Part shown: piece by piece, positions 1 through 12,200 of the stretch
How positions within the stretch are numbered: the stretch's first letter is position 1
Layout: each line of letters begins with the position of its first letter
Source of the DNA: Zoroaster sp. YZ-2022
Taxonomy: Eukaryota > Echinodermata > Asteroidea > Forcipulatida > Zoroasteridae
Assembly: GCA_029582265.1 (NCBI GenBank)
Contig: CM055819.1
Span: forward strand, 39,918,761 to 39,982,760
Reading direction: 5' to 3'
Length of the DNA stretch: 64,000 nucleotides
Notes under the pieces: generated by a model
What the model saw: only the letters and a program-made list of their open reading frames with translations
The model's database searches: none
Told to the model about the DNA's origin: nothing
Translations under genes and position numbers: made by a program

Positions 1-214
1 CCAAAATTTTAACCTTTACCCCAATGGTCAATCTTAAAATATGTGGACCGGTATGGCAGTGAATCTATATGGACACGAGGTGATACTGCACGTGTGTCTA
101 CTATGCAGTATAGTATAGTATACATGCAGCGAGCTGCAGACGACAAGATTTTCGTGTGTTGATGTTGGTTCGGATTTTTAAACCTAATCCTGGCAATATT
201 TAAGTTAAAATAAA
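1..214 (+). promoter_or_regulatory. UTP6: 5' flank/5' UTR of UTP6
   Basis: Only 214 bp precede the start codon. I see no TATA box at a convincing place. The start context (taaaATGg) has A at -3 and G at +4, which is adequate for animal initiation. The transcription start cannot be placed from sequence alone. Confidence 0.35.
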
Positions 215-3200
215 ATGGCAGAATTTGTGCACCAGAATATTGAGGAAACACTGCAGGAGCTGGAACAATTAGAGCGTGTTGGGTTGTTTACAAAATCAGA
301 AATAAAGTGAGTAACGTTAAAAGTGTTTAATTACATTCCACTGCAGTTCAGAGTCTGTATAGGCCTACCCAACAGGCAACAGTGCACATCGTCAGTATGG
401 CATATTACTTGTTGAGGGCGCTCTCTTCATGTATTGGGGATTAGAAATTTAGGTAAAAGGGAATTTTCTGTATTATTTCTTTAATTAATACTCAAAATAA
501 TCATTTGTTAATAATCATTTTTTAAATTGACTAATTTGACTTTACTCTTTAGCATACGAAGGCATGGAACTTCATTTAGGCCTACACGATCAATTGCTCT
601 GACAAAAAGAGTCAAAATTTCAGTATTTTTAATTTTAGCCTATAAGGTTTATCGCAAATAGCTAGGCAGTTTCATGAAAATTTGAAGTTGCTTCAATTCT
701 TTTAAATGTCATATCACTGGATAGAGCAAAAAATTAGAAAGAAAATGAGGGGTCAATGGTCATGATAGGTTAACCCTGTGCAAAGTTACGATTTTTTGTA
801 GATTTAAATATTTGGTCATTTTGGAGGCCAGTTTCATTTGAAAAGTTGTGACCGCATTTGCCTGCAACGTATCCTTGTAGTACTAACAAAGTGTCTATAT
901 AGCATACCCCCTTTTATAACAAAAAAATCTCATTGAATACCAAAATCCACCCGTGCGTGACACCCCGATTAAGCGTGCGTGACACCCCGATTCACCGAGT
1001 CAAATCGCCGATAGAGGTGATTTTTTTAAAAATTTGCTGTCGGATCATTTTCCGCGAGTTGCACTGTTTTTCCACCGTTACAGTTGGCACCACGATACGG
1101 TGTATCCTTTTTTCGTGGTTTCAAGTTTCGTGAAGACCATCCAATACCTCTAAATTGATGATGAATTTCCGTCATGCACAATGATGAAAAACGGGTCGTA
1201 AACACGGCGATATTTCTAACGTCCGAGTTCGGATATTTTGCATTGAAACGAAGCAAAATTTATGAATGAATCTAAGATGGCGTCTACAGATTAACGATTA
1301 ATCCGCACAGCGACAACGCGAGCTACGGACAGCTAGCCAGCGGGAACGCTTTCGCGAGAACCCGGATGTGAGTGAGTCGGTCACAATCGCGATGTCTAAA
1401 GTTAGCTTTTGAAGTGCGCCGCCAGCGGCGGCTTGCGTGAATCTGCCTAAAATAGCGGCTGCAAAGAATCATGGGATGTCTGTGGACGCAACAGCGCCAC
1501 TGCGTGCTCCGCAAACAAACAAAATATTGTTGACGTCACACAAGGCGACAAGCCGCTCCAAACAGATGCCCCAAATTGTATCCCAGTATGCTTTGCGGCA
1601 GTTGCTTTAGCGCTATTTGCGATAAACCGTATTGATCGTTGCTGATACATTCAAAAGATAGCTGACTTGTTACTGATGTGTTCTATCCTCCATGGTTCTA
1701 TATAAATCAAATTCCAATTAACCCTCCTATAGGTTTAACAATCAAAGACACTCAAAATTTCCATGTACCTCCCAACCCATTGACTTTGTGCAGTGCACTC
1801 AAATAAATGCAAGGACATGTGGTTATGGTAGGAGGTCAAACCAAAACCACTCAACTGTATATGAGCCTGCTGCTAACTTATGCAGTACATACACAGCTCT
1901 GCGTGACTCTGCATATAACTTATGAAGGACATACACAAGTGTGGTTGACTTTGCCACTAACTCCAGCACTCTTAGAGAAAAATGCACATGTGTGAACAAT
2001 TGGCAATGCAACCAAAAATACTCAAGTGACTGTCTGTGGGTGCGGTGCTTACTGGGCCAAATTTCAGCCTGGGCATAGGAGGGTTAAGGTAGTATTTTTG
2101 GAGATATTGAAAAGGAGCCAAAATTCCCCTGAGGGTCTCCCAACTTTTTGAAGTCAAAGTCTGTAGCTCTCGGGTCTGATTCGACCAAATGACAAGACCT
2201 ACATGTATGAGATGCAGTTACTGTAGCTAACTATTGTGATCCTCTATGCTTTTCATTCAGTTCAGGTAATGCTAGACACTTTGTAGAAATAAATGCATGA
2301 TAAACTCAAAGACAATAAAAAAAACTGCTGCGCAAACTTCTATATGGGTTGTCTTTTTAGGGGCATGGCTAAGTTATAAATGGCAGTTGGTCATTGCAAC
2401 GGATGAGATAAATTTCGGGCAGAATGTCGTATCCAACCGCCACTTTTTCATTATAACCAATAATCTTACCTACCCAGTAAGGTGGAGAACATATGGATGA
2501 TGATGGACATGTACTTCAAATTATTCCAGGATATTTATTTCATGAAAAATCAGGCATTTTTGGTATACAATGACTTCCTTAGTCATGTCAGTCTGATCTT
2601 GTCAACTCCCCGTTAGTGACCAACACGGTCATTGTACATGCGCAGTGGCAACTATAATAGGATCCTTTTTAGAAGGGAAATAAAGTCCGAAAACCATCAT
2701 AAAAGTGGATTTTAATGATATTTTTCGCTTTCTGTACCCCCAAAAATCGATAGAATAATTTTTTAACTGGTTAGTGTTGCAAAAGAAAATCCAAAAAACC
2801 CTTAAAAAGTGACGGTCGGATATGACACTCTTTCCTAAATTTCATTATAGATTTTCGGATAGAATGTTGTATCCGACCGCCACATTTTCTAATTCAATAT
2901 AACCAATAATGTAATCTTACCTACCTTGTAAGGTGGAGAACATATGGATGATGATGGACATACATGTACTTCAAATTATTCCGGGATATTTATTTCATGA
3001 AAAATCGGGCGTTTTTGGTATACGATGACTTCCTCAGTCATGTCAGTCTGATCTTCTCAACTCTCCCATTAGTGACCAACACGGTCATTGTACATGCGCA
3101 GTGGCAACCATAAAAGGATCCTTCTATTTTCTGAAGGGGAGGATTTTTTTTAGGAGGGAAATAAAGTCCGAAAACCATCATAAAAGTGGATTTTAAAGAT

Positions 3201-6200
3201 ATTTTTCGCTTTCTGTAACCCCCAAAAATTGATGGAATCATTTTTTAACTGGTTAGTGGTTGCAAAAATATTCCAAAAAGCACTTAAAAAGTGGCGGTCG
3301 GATACGACATTCTTTCCAGATTTTCCATTGTTACATCAGATTGTCTAGGAGAATATTTTTAAGGTGTTCCAAGACTAGTGTTGTGCGTCCATAGGTAATT
3401 CAGTGCTTTTAACAATATTTTATTTTCAAGAAAAATTGTAAAGAGGAGGACCAGTTTTGAGTATCGCCTTGTGAGACTCAAGAAAGACAAGGAAGATTTC
3501 TTGCGATACATTCAGGTTGGTTTCAATGTACTAAGCTTCATCATGTTTTAAAGATGATAACATTTTTGGATATAATTCAGAATTCTTGTTTAAATCATGC
3601 TTTTTTTAAAACTATGTTTCTGCGAAGTATTCAATTTTAAACTAATAATTTGCCTTTTCTACAAGAAGAGTATACATTTACAGGATAAAAAGTAAACTTA
3701 TTGGGAATTGTTAGTAATGTAACCAAGGAATCCCATAGGATTCCTGAAATATGCCTATAGCTGACAAAAAATGTGAAGAGAAGATGATGAGGTTATAATG
3801 CGGAGTCCACTATGTTTGTTATAGCAGTTGAGCTGACAAGAGTTTTTTTTAACCCTAACTCCCTAGCCTTAATTACCAGGTACCTTCCTCAATCCTTCAT
3901 AATCCTCCGAAATGTGTTTGTGCATGAAACTCACTGCCTCAATCCTTCATAATCCTCCAACTTGAGTTTATGCATGAAGCTCACTGCCTCAATCCTTCAT
4001 AATCCTCCACTATCAAATGCACGACCCTCCTCAATCCTCCATAATCCTCCAATTGGTGATTTTCGAACGTGCCGCATTCCTCCAAAATCGTCCAAATCCT
4101 CCGGAGGATACAAGATTATGTTTCTGTCAATCCTTCACAATCCTCCATAATCCTCCACATTCATCCAAAGTAAATTTCCATTATGCCCTCAATCCTCCAC
4201 AATCCTCCAGGATCTCTTTGAACCATGCTTCCTCAATCCTCCACAATCCTCCACTATCAAATGCACGACCCTCCTCAATCCTCCATAATCCTCCAATTGG
4301 TGATTTTCGAACGTGCCTCATTCCTCCAAAATCCTCCAAATCCTCCGGAGGATTATAGAGGATTTAGGAGGGTTAGGGTTAATGAATGATGATGCAGTGG
4401 GAGTTGGTTAGACTTAGGTTTGAGGATTTGCAAGATATTATTTTGAAATGTTTTCCTGTTACTTTATCAACAGTATGAAATCAACCTCTTGGCTTTGATC
4501 AGGAAAAGGAGAGAGGTTTGTGTTTTCCTTTTTTTTTTTAAACCATAAAAATTTATGTTTTAATTTTGCCAGAAGAGAAGACCCCCCCACCCCCTTTCCC
4601 TCACTGGTATGTCTTTCATCCTAAGTAAGACTTTCTTCAATGTTTTTCCATACTTCAGTCAATCTATTTCATCCATCCTACTCTACCATTCTTGAATTTC
4701 TCCGTTGTATCTTCTTAACTTTGTACCCTCTCATCCATGTAGCTATTTAACCCGAGGGTCGAGTCCAAGTCCGAGTACTTGGTGAATCACGTCCAAGTCG
4801 GAGTCACTTAAATTGTGACTGAGTGGAACTAGAGTCCGAGACTGAGTCATGCAAGTCTGGTTGAAGGCGCACTTTGCACAACCAATAGTGTGCACTGTTG
4901 GCTCCATTTAAATTAAAACATTAAATCTTTCTGGGAAGAATTTTTGCTGAATAAAGTATTTTATAATGTTCTGGTACTTCTAGTGTCAACAGAAGTCATC
5001 GGGCCAGTTATATCATTCCTAGAACCGTCTCAACTCCCTGGGGAGTATGCAGCCCATGCTGCCAAATGTGTAGCGCAACGAGCTTAATCAAACACAATTA
5101 CCATCTCTGCCCATTTATACTCCTGGGTGAAGAGAAGCAATTATAGTTAAGTGTCTTGCTCAAGGGACACAAGCACCATGGTCGCGGCCAGTATTAGAAC
5201 CCACATTCTGACGACTCGGCCATCAGAACACAAATCCGATGCACTAAACCGCTCGGCCATATAGAACAGGTGAATTTCAATCCTAGAATACTTAGAAGTA
5301 TAACCGAACAACATTATACTTTGTTTACTTTTTTACAGCGAACAGGCTACTACTTCAAGAAAGATGAGATTGAGTATACCATCAACAAAAGAATCCAGAA
5401 GCTCTTCAGGGTAGGACCATTTAACAAAATGAGATTTTTTTTTTTAGAATCTAGATTGCTACAAAGAGATGCCCATGAAATGCTGACAGACTGCCTGTTT
5501 GTGTAAACATTTGACATTGACAAACCTTTGCTTTGTGATATATATATTAAGGAAAGTAAGCATATTTGCCAACATTACCAGTGTTGTATCTTCCCTTCAT
5601 GTCTAGTGAAAGAAAAATGAGGACATTGTCGTGTTACACCTGCGTTAACCCTAACCTTCCCAAATCCTCCAAAATCCTCTTTGCTAAAGTGAAGGATTTT
5701 GAAGGATTGAGGTTACATGCTACATGCTCTTTGCTAAAGTGAAGGATTTCGGAGGATTGAGGTTATTAGGCATACTTGCCTTTCCATGATACATGTACAT
5801 CCATGTTTTTTTATTATTATTATTCTGGTTTATTAAAACAATGCATTTGTAGCCCTGAGGCTAAATTGCTACAATGTTTACAATGTTTGTTGTAGTGATT
5901 GCAAGGTCAATGCTTGGGTCAGTGGACACTGTTTATTGCTCCATGCATGCAGGGAGGGTCCCTGGCCATGTACATGTATCACAGATTAGAAACACATGTG
6001 TGCATACATGTCATGTGCTTGCTTTACTACTGAAGGATTTTGGAAGATTCAGGTTATGTGTTACAAGCAAATGGGCCTAGGGAGTTAGGAAGGATTCAGG
6101 TTATGTGTAAGCAAATGGGCCTAGGGAGTTAGGAAGGATTCAGGTTATGTGTAAGCAAATGGGCCTAGGGAGTTAGGAAGGATTCAGGTTATGTGTAAGC

Positions 6201-9200
6201 AAATGGGCCTAGGGAGTTAGGAAGGATTCAGGTTATGTGTAAGCAAATGGGCCTAGGGAGTTAGGAAGGATTCAGGTTATGTGTAAGCCAATGGGCCTAG
6301 GGAGTTAGGAAGGATTCAGGTTATGTGTAAGCAAATGGGCCTAGGGAGTTAGGAAGGATTCAGGTTATGTGTAAGCAAATGGGCCTAGGGAGTTAGGAAG
6401 GATTCAGGTTATGTGTAAGCAAATGGGCCTAGGGAGTTAGGAAGGATTCAGGTTATGTGTAAGCAAATGGGCCTAGGGAGTTAGGAAGGATTCAGGTTAT
6501 GTGTTTACAAGCAAATGGGCCTAGGGAGTTAGGAAGGATTCAGGTTATGTGTTTACAAGCAAATGGGCCTAGGGAGTTAGGAAGGATTCAGGTTATGTGT
6601 TACAAGCAAATGGGCCTAGGGAGTTAGGAAGGATTCAGGTTATGTGTTACAAGCAAATGGGCCTAGGGAGTTAGGAAGGATTCAGGTTATGTGTTACAAG
6701 CAAATGGGCCTAGGGAGTTAGGAAGGATTCAGGTTATGTGTTACAAGCAAATGGGCCTAGGGAGTTAGGTTTAAGGAAGTTACTGTTGGAAAACGGATGC
6801 AGATAGATTTTAACTTTAAAGATTATTTTCAGCTAACTTACATGTACTGCTTGCATTGCATTTGATTGTTTTTTATCAGAGAGCATGCACCATGTTCTGC
6901 GATGATCAGAAGCTGTGGTTCTCCCACATCCAGTTTTGCAAGAAATGGGTAAGAATCACTTGTTTGTAAAATCTAGGAAAGAAATCATGAAAGAGTTTTA
7001 GTGTTAAATAGCTAGAGTTGTGTGTGTGTTTGGTTGGTAATTAGCTTGGGCGATAACACAATAATATCAAATATCGTCATACCTTTTTTTATTCGATTAC
7101 GATATTGAGAACATTTTTAAGTTATCGAGATAACCGCAAATCGCGATTTAAAAAATATATTGCCGTAAAAAAAAATCGCCATTGTGAGTCAAGTCGGAAA
7201 TTCCATGGAAACAAAATTGGAACAGTCTTTTCAGCTTTTAGAAGTGAGAAACAAAAGCGAACTACTTCAGAAGTACATACACGCTCTGCAAACAAATTTG
7301 CCATCTGGTGTGATGCTTGTAGATGGTGCTTGTTGTGATATTTGTAGCAATCATGCATGAATGAAAAAATAATCGCGATATCATTGAAAATCGCGATATA
7401 TGTTTGCCGATATATCGTGGATGAAAAAAAAAATCTATATCACCCAAGCTTAGTTGGTAAGATATTTTGGATTGAGCGTTTTGTGTTTTTTGGTGAATTT
7501 TTTCCTCAAATTTTTCCTAATTTTTTCCTCAAATTTTTCCTATTGAATAAGTTTAGAATTTTTACTGTAGGTTTATGTTTATTTGATCTCTAAACAGAAC
7601 ATGAAGAATGAGCTCAGTCGACTCTTCACCAAACTACTCAAGGTACACTCCAAAAATCCAGGTAAGATCAACGCCAAGATGCACACTTATTGATGTTTAG
7701 CATCTTACTAAATGTCGGATTTGAGGCTTTGCATGGTGGAGATAGATATTGTTGAGTTCTTTCGGGTGCACCGTGTATTTAATCTCTTGGAAGAAGTCAT
7801 GGCTCCGAGAAGAGCCGGTTGGTTTTGTTCTCAACGTTTTGACTAGTGTGCTCTAGCCATTGTCAGGAGATTTTTGCTCTGATCTTTGACTAGTGTGCTC
7901 TAGCCGTCGTCAGGAGACTCCGGCTAGAGCACACTAGTCGAAGATCACAGGAGAGTCTCCTGACGACGGTTAGGGCACACTAGTCGAAACGTTGAGAACA
8001 AAACCAACCGGCTTCTTAGAGCCATCACTTCTTTCAAGAAGAGATTAACGCATCTTACTAAATAAAAGAATTGAGAAATCTGGAATTTTATTTGCGTCTT
8101 ATACTGACAGCTTTGGTTAACACAAGTGTATGGGTTATGCGGCATTCCAACGGTCTCGTATTTTCTAATGCAAGAGTTACGGACTGAGAGTTCACGGCAT
8201 AGTAGAAGACTGATGACATGCAAGCGAAATATGCATAAAAAGAACATATCACTAGACACATTTACTTAAAATTTTATTCTTTGTTCCTTTGTATGGAGTG
8301 CCATGGTCGAGCAGTTTAGTGCATCGGATTTGTGTTCTGATGGCTGAGTCGTCAGAATATGGGTTTGGGTTATAGAGTGCCACGGTCGAGCGGTTTAGTG
8401 CATCGGATTTGTGTTCTGATGGCTGAGTAGTCAGAATGTGGGTTTGGGTTATAGAGTGCCACGGTCGAGCGGTTTAGTGCATCGGATTTGTGTTCTGATG
8501 GCTGAGTCGTCAGAATGTGGGTTTGGGTTATAGAGTGCCACGGTCGAGCGGTTTAGTGCATCGGATTTGTGTTCTGATGGCTGAGTCGTCAGAATGTGGG
8601 TTTGGGTTATAGAGTGCCACGGTCGAGCGGTTTAGTGCATCGGATTTGTGTTCTGATGGCTGAGTTGTCAGAATGTGGGTTTGGGTTATAGAGTGCCACG
8701 GTCGAGCGGTTTAGTGCATCGGATTTGTGTTCTGATGGCTGAGTCGTCAGAATGTGGGTTTGGGTTATAGAGTGCCATGGTCGAGCGGTTTAGTGCATCG
8801 GATTTGTGTTCTGATGGCTGAGTCGTCAGAATGTGGGTTCGAATCCCAACCGCGACCATGGTGCTTGTGTCCTCGAGCAAGACACTTTACCATAATTGCT
8901 TCTTTCCACCCAGGGGTAAATGGGTACCTGTGAGGGCAGAGTTGGTTATTGTGTTTGATTTTTTTAAATTAAAAAAAAAAATTATTATGCAATTCGCCCC
9001 ACACAAGGTCAATGGCCACTCCAAGGTGGGGGCTACTCAGTCATTAAGTTGTTACAATGACTCCACACTGAAGAAACCAGCCCCTCACACCGAAACAAGA
9101 CAAGTTAATAACCAGCCTCTTCACGGTGCGAATAGGACTGGGAGGGGTAACTAGTCCAGAACAAGGCAGTTGTTAAACTGCCTCTGCCCCTATAAGAAAT

Positions 9201-12200
9201 TGTGGTTAAGTATCTTCCTCAAGGACACAAGTGTCACGGCTGGGATTCGAACCCCTATATGCGCTGTAATGGCAGCAATTGAGCTGTATACTCCCCAGGG
9301 AGCTGAGATGGTTTCAGGAATGATTTATGAGCCTGATGACCAGGGGTAATAAAATAATGCGCCTTGAGCACCAGTTTTGTGGATACGTGCGCTATATAAG
9401 TCCACATTATTATTATTATTCTTATTGTAGGTTTATGGATAATCGCAGCCAAATTTCAAATGGAGGAGAACATGTCATCTGAGAACGCCAGGAGTCTCCT
9501 TCTACGAGCCATCAGACATCATCCACAGAACCATAAGCTCAGAGTAGAGGTAAGTTACCAGTTTCATTGCCGATTTTAAACCTTTACACCAATGTCAGTA
9601 CACACAGTATAAAGCATAGGACATAAAACACAATAAAGGGGGCCACTTTGATTCCGTCACGTTAGCAGTTTTTCCAATGGTTGTTATTTATTTTTAAGTA
9701 CCTGAAACCGACCAAAAAGTGTTTCAACATGTGAATGGACATGCAGGCTTCTACTAGAACTAGTTTCAGTTGATTTATTTTATTTCTTTATTTTTTTATT
9801 TATTTTTTTACCCTCAAATTTCCATAAAAATTGGACGGAAAAAGTTACCTCACTTTTCCGTCCATTTGTTGATGGAAATTTTAGGGTAATTAAAAAAATA
9901 ATAATAATAATCAACTCAAATTATCTTTAGGATAAGCATGCATGTCTATTCAAATGTTGAAATTCTTTTTGGGTGGTTTCAGATATTAAAAAAAAAAATT
10001 ACAACCATTAGAAAAACTGCTAACGTGACGGTAGGAAAGTGGCCCTCTTTATTGTGTTTTATGTCATAGGCTTACTGGGTGCTACAAATCTTTAACTTGG
10101 CCTGAAATTTGTCTGAACTTTTTTGTTTTGTGTTAGAATTTTTTGTTAAGACCTGTCAATAGGAAGAAACATTTCATATATATACTACTCAAAACAATTT
10201 AGGGAACACCGGAATAATCTCAGTTAAAGCAAGATCATTTATTTCAGATAAACACAATGTTTCACAGAATTGATGAGAAACAACTGCACAATGAAACAGA
10301 TGATAAAGGATGCATGTTGTGATTACACATTTCATGACATGACTACTGAAAGAGAGAGGGGGTTGCAAATGAAAATCCCGGTTCATGGAACATTTCAAAC
10401 CTATTTGATGTTAAAAATCCGGTGTTCCCTAAATTGTTTTGAGTAGTATAGATAATGGATTTTTTTGGTTACATCTTAAAGTATTATGACAAGTGTTGCT
10501 GCATATATTCCATTCCTACAATAACCCTCCTACTAAAAGGGTCAAAATCAGTCAAAATGTTGATATACTTGCCAAGGTATATCTAGTGCACTTAAAAGTC
10601 AAACACTGTCAAACCTTACGTGTAGTAAGTACATTTACAGGTCAAAATGAGTCGACCGTTTTTGACTGGTAAAAGCATTGTCTGGTATTGTTCACGGTGG
10701 TCAAAATGACAGTAAATACCAGTCAACAATGCCCCTGTGTGCACATTTGGGTCAACAGACAAAACAGACAGTTGACTGATTTTGATCTCTATAGCTACTT
10801 GACACTAAAGTGCAGCTATAGTAAGAGGGTTAAAATGAAAATAGGAATCTCAAACAGTCGAAACAGGCAGTTGACTGATTTTGACTTCTCCACACGTAGC
10901 TACTTCCCACTAAAGTGCAGCTAGAGTAGGAGGGCTAAGCTTCGCGCCTGGAATTTCATCCTCAATGGGGCAAGGCCACTCTTCCTGAGTAAAGGAAACT
11001 ACCAGTAGAATATCAGAATGTCTTTGGGAACATTTGTAAGGCGCACCAAGGCCAAGACCAGGGGCAACAGAGGCCATGGCCTCTGTGAAATTCTAGGCCT
11101 GAATTTTAATACAGTGTACTCTTGATGGGTTTCAAGTGGGGTGCCATGGTCGAGCGGTTTAGTGCATCGGATTTGTGTTCTGATGGCTGAGTCGTCAGAG
11201 TGTGTGGGTTTGAAGCCTTGCCGCGACCATGGTGCTTGTGTCCTTGAACAAAACACTTTACCATAATTGCTGCGAGGGCCGAATTGAACCCAGCCACTGG
11301 GGATGTACAAGCCAGTGCATGCTTAGTGCCGGTCCCAAGCCCGGATAAATGGGAGGGTTGCGTCAGGAAGGGCATCCGGCGTAAAACCTATGCCAAATCA
11401 AATATGCGGATCATGATCCGCTGTGGCGACCCCTAACGGGAGCAGCCGAAAGAGGACAACAACTCTTGATGGGTTTCAGGAAAACCTTAAGCATTGTCTG
11501 TCATCAATCAAATTTTACAAGAAGATTTTATTGAATAATTTCTACAATAAGAAATGTTTCCTTTCCTTTCCATTCCTCCACAGTATTTTCGAATGGAGTT
11601 AATGCATGCTGAAAAGGTGAATCTCATTTTCTTCTTGATCAATGAAAAAAAAAAATCAGCTCAAAGTACTTGCCAAAACAATGCTCAAAATGTACTAGTG
11701 ATAAAAGGACTAAGTCACTGTTAGTAATGCAAAGCAGCAAGTGATGTTTGTCTTTCATCTTTATTTTACTACTTTAGGGGTTGCTTGTTCAAAGTAGATC
11801 CATATGTACCCAACATTTACACTTTCAGAACCGCATCCTTCTATTCTTTCTGCCGTTCATTCATAAAGATTTTACAAGACCCCCGATTTCTTTTCACATG
11901 TTAACAAAAAAGATTCTTACTCGGACAAAAACCAACTGAATTTTATTACAATTTGACTAATAAAACTGAATGCATGTCGAGGCAATACAAAATAAATTTG
12001 TGTTCATATTTCCATGATCAAACAAACTGATTTTTATTCTTATCACAGCAAAGGAAGCGATGGGCCACGCTGCAACAGAGTGATGTAGATATTGTTGAGC
12101 AAGGGATGGAGGATGCCCTCTTGCAGGGAGAGGTGGCCAGGCTGGTGTACAGAATCGCCATCAAAGACATACCAGGTATGACATACAGGCCCTGGAATTT

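Noticed and set aside
8296..8848. Cluster of tRNA genes
   Set aside because: Units lack an intact B box and acceptor stem pairing; only a SINE head is supported.
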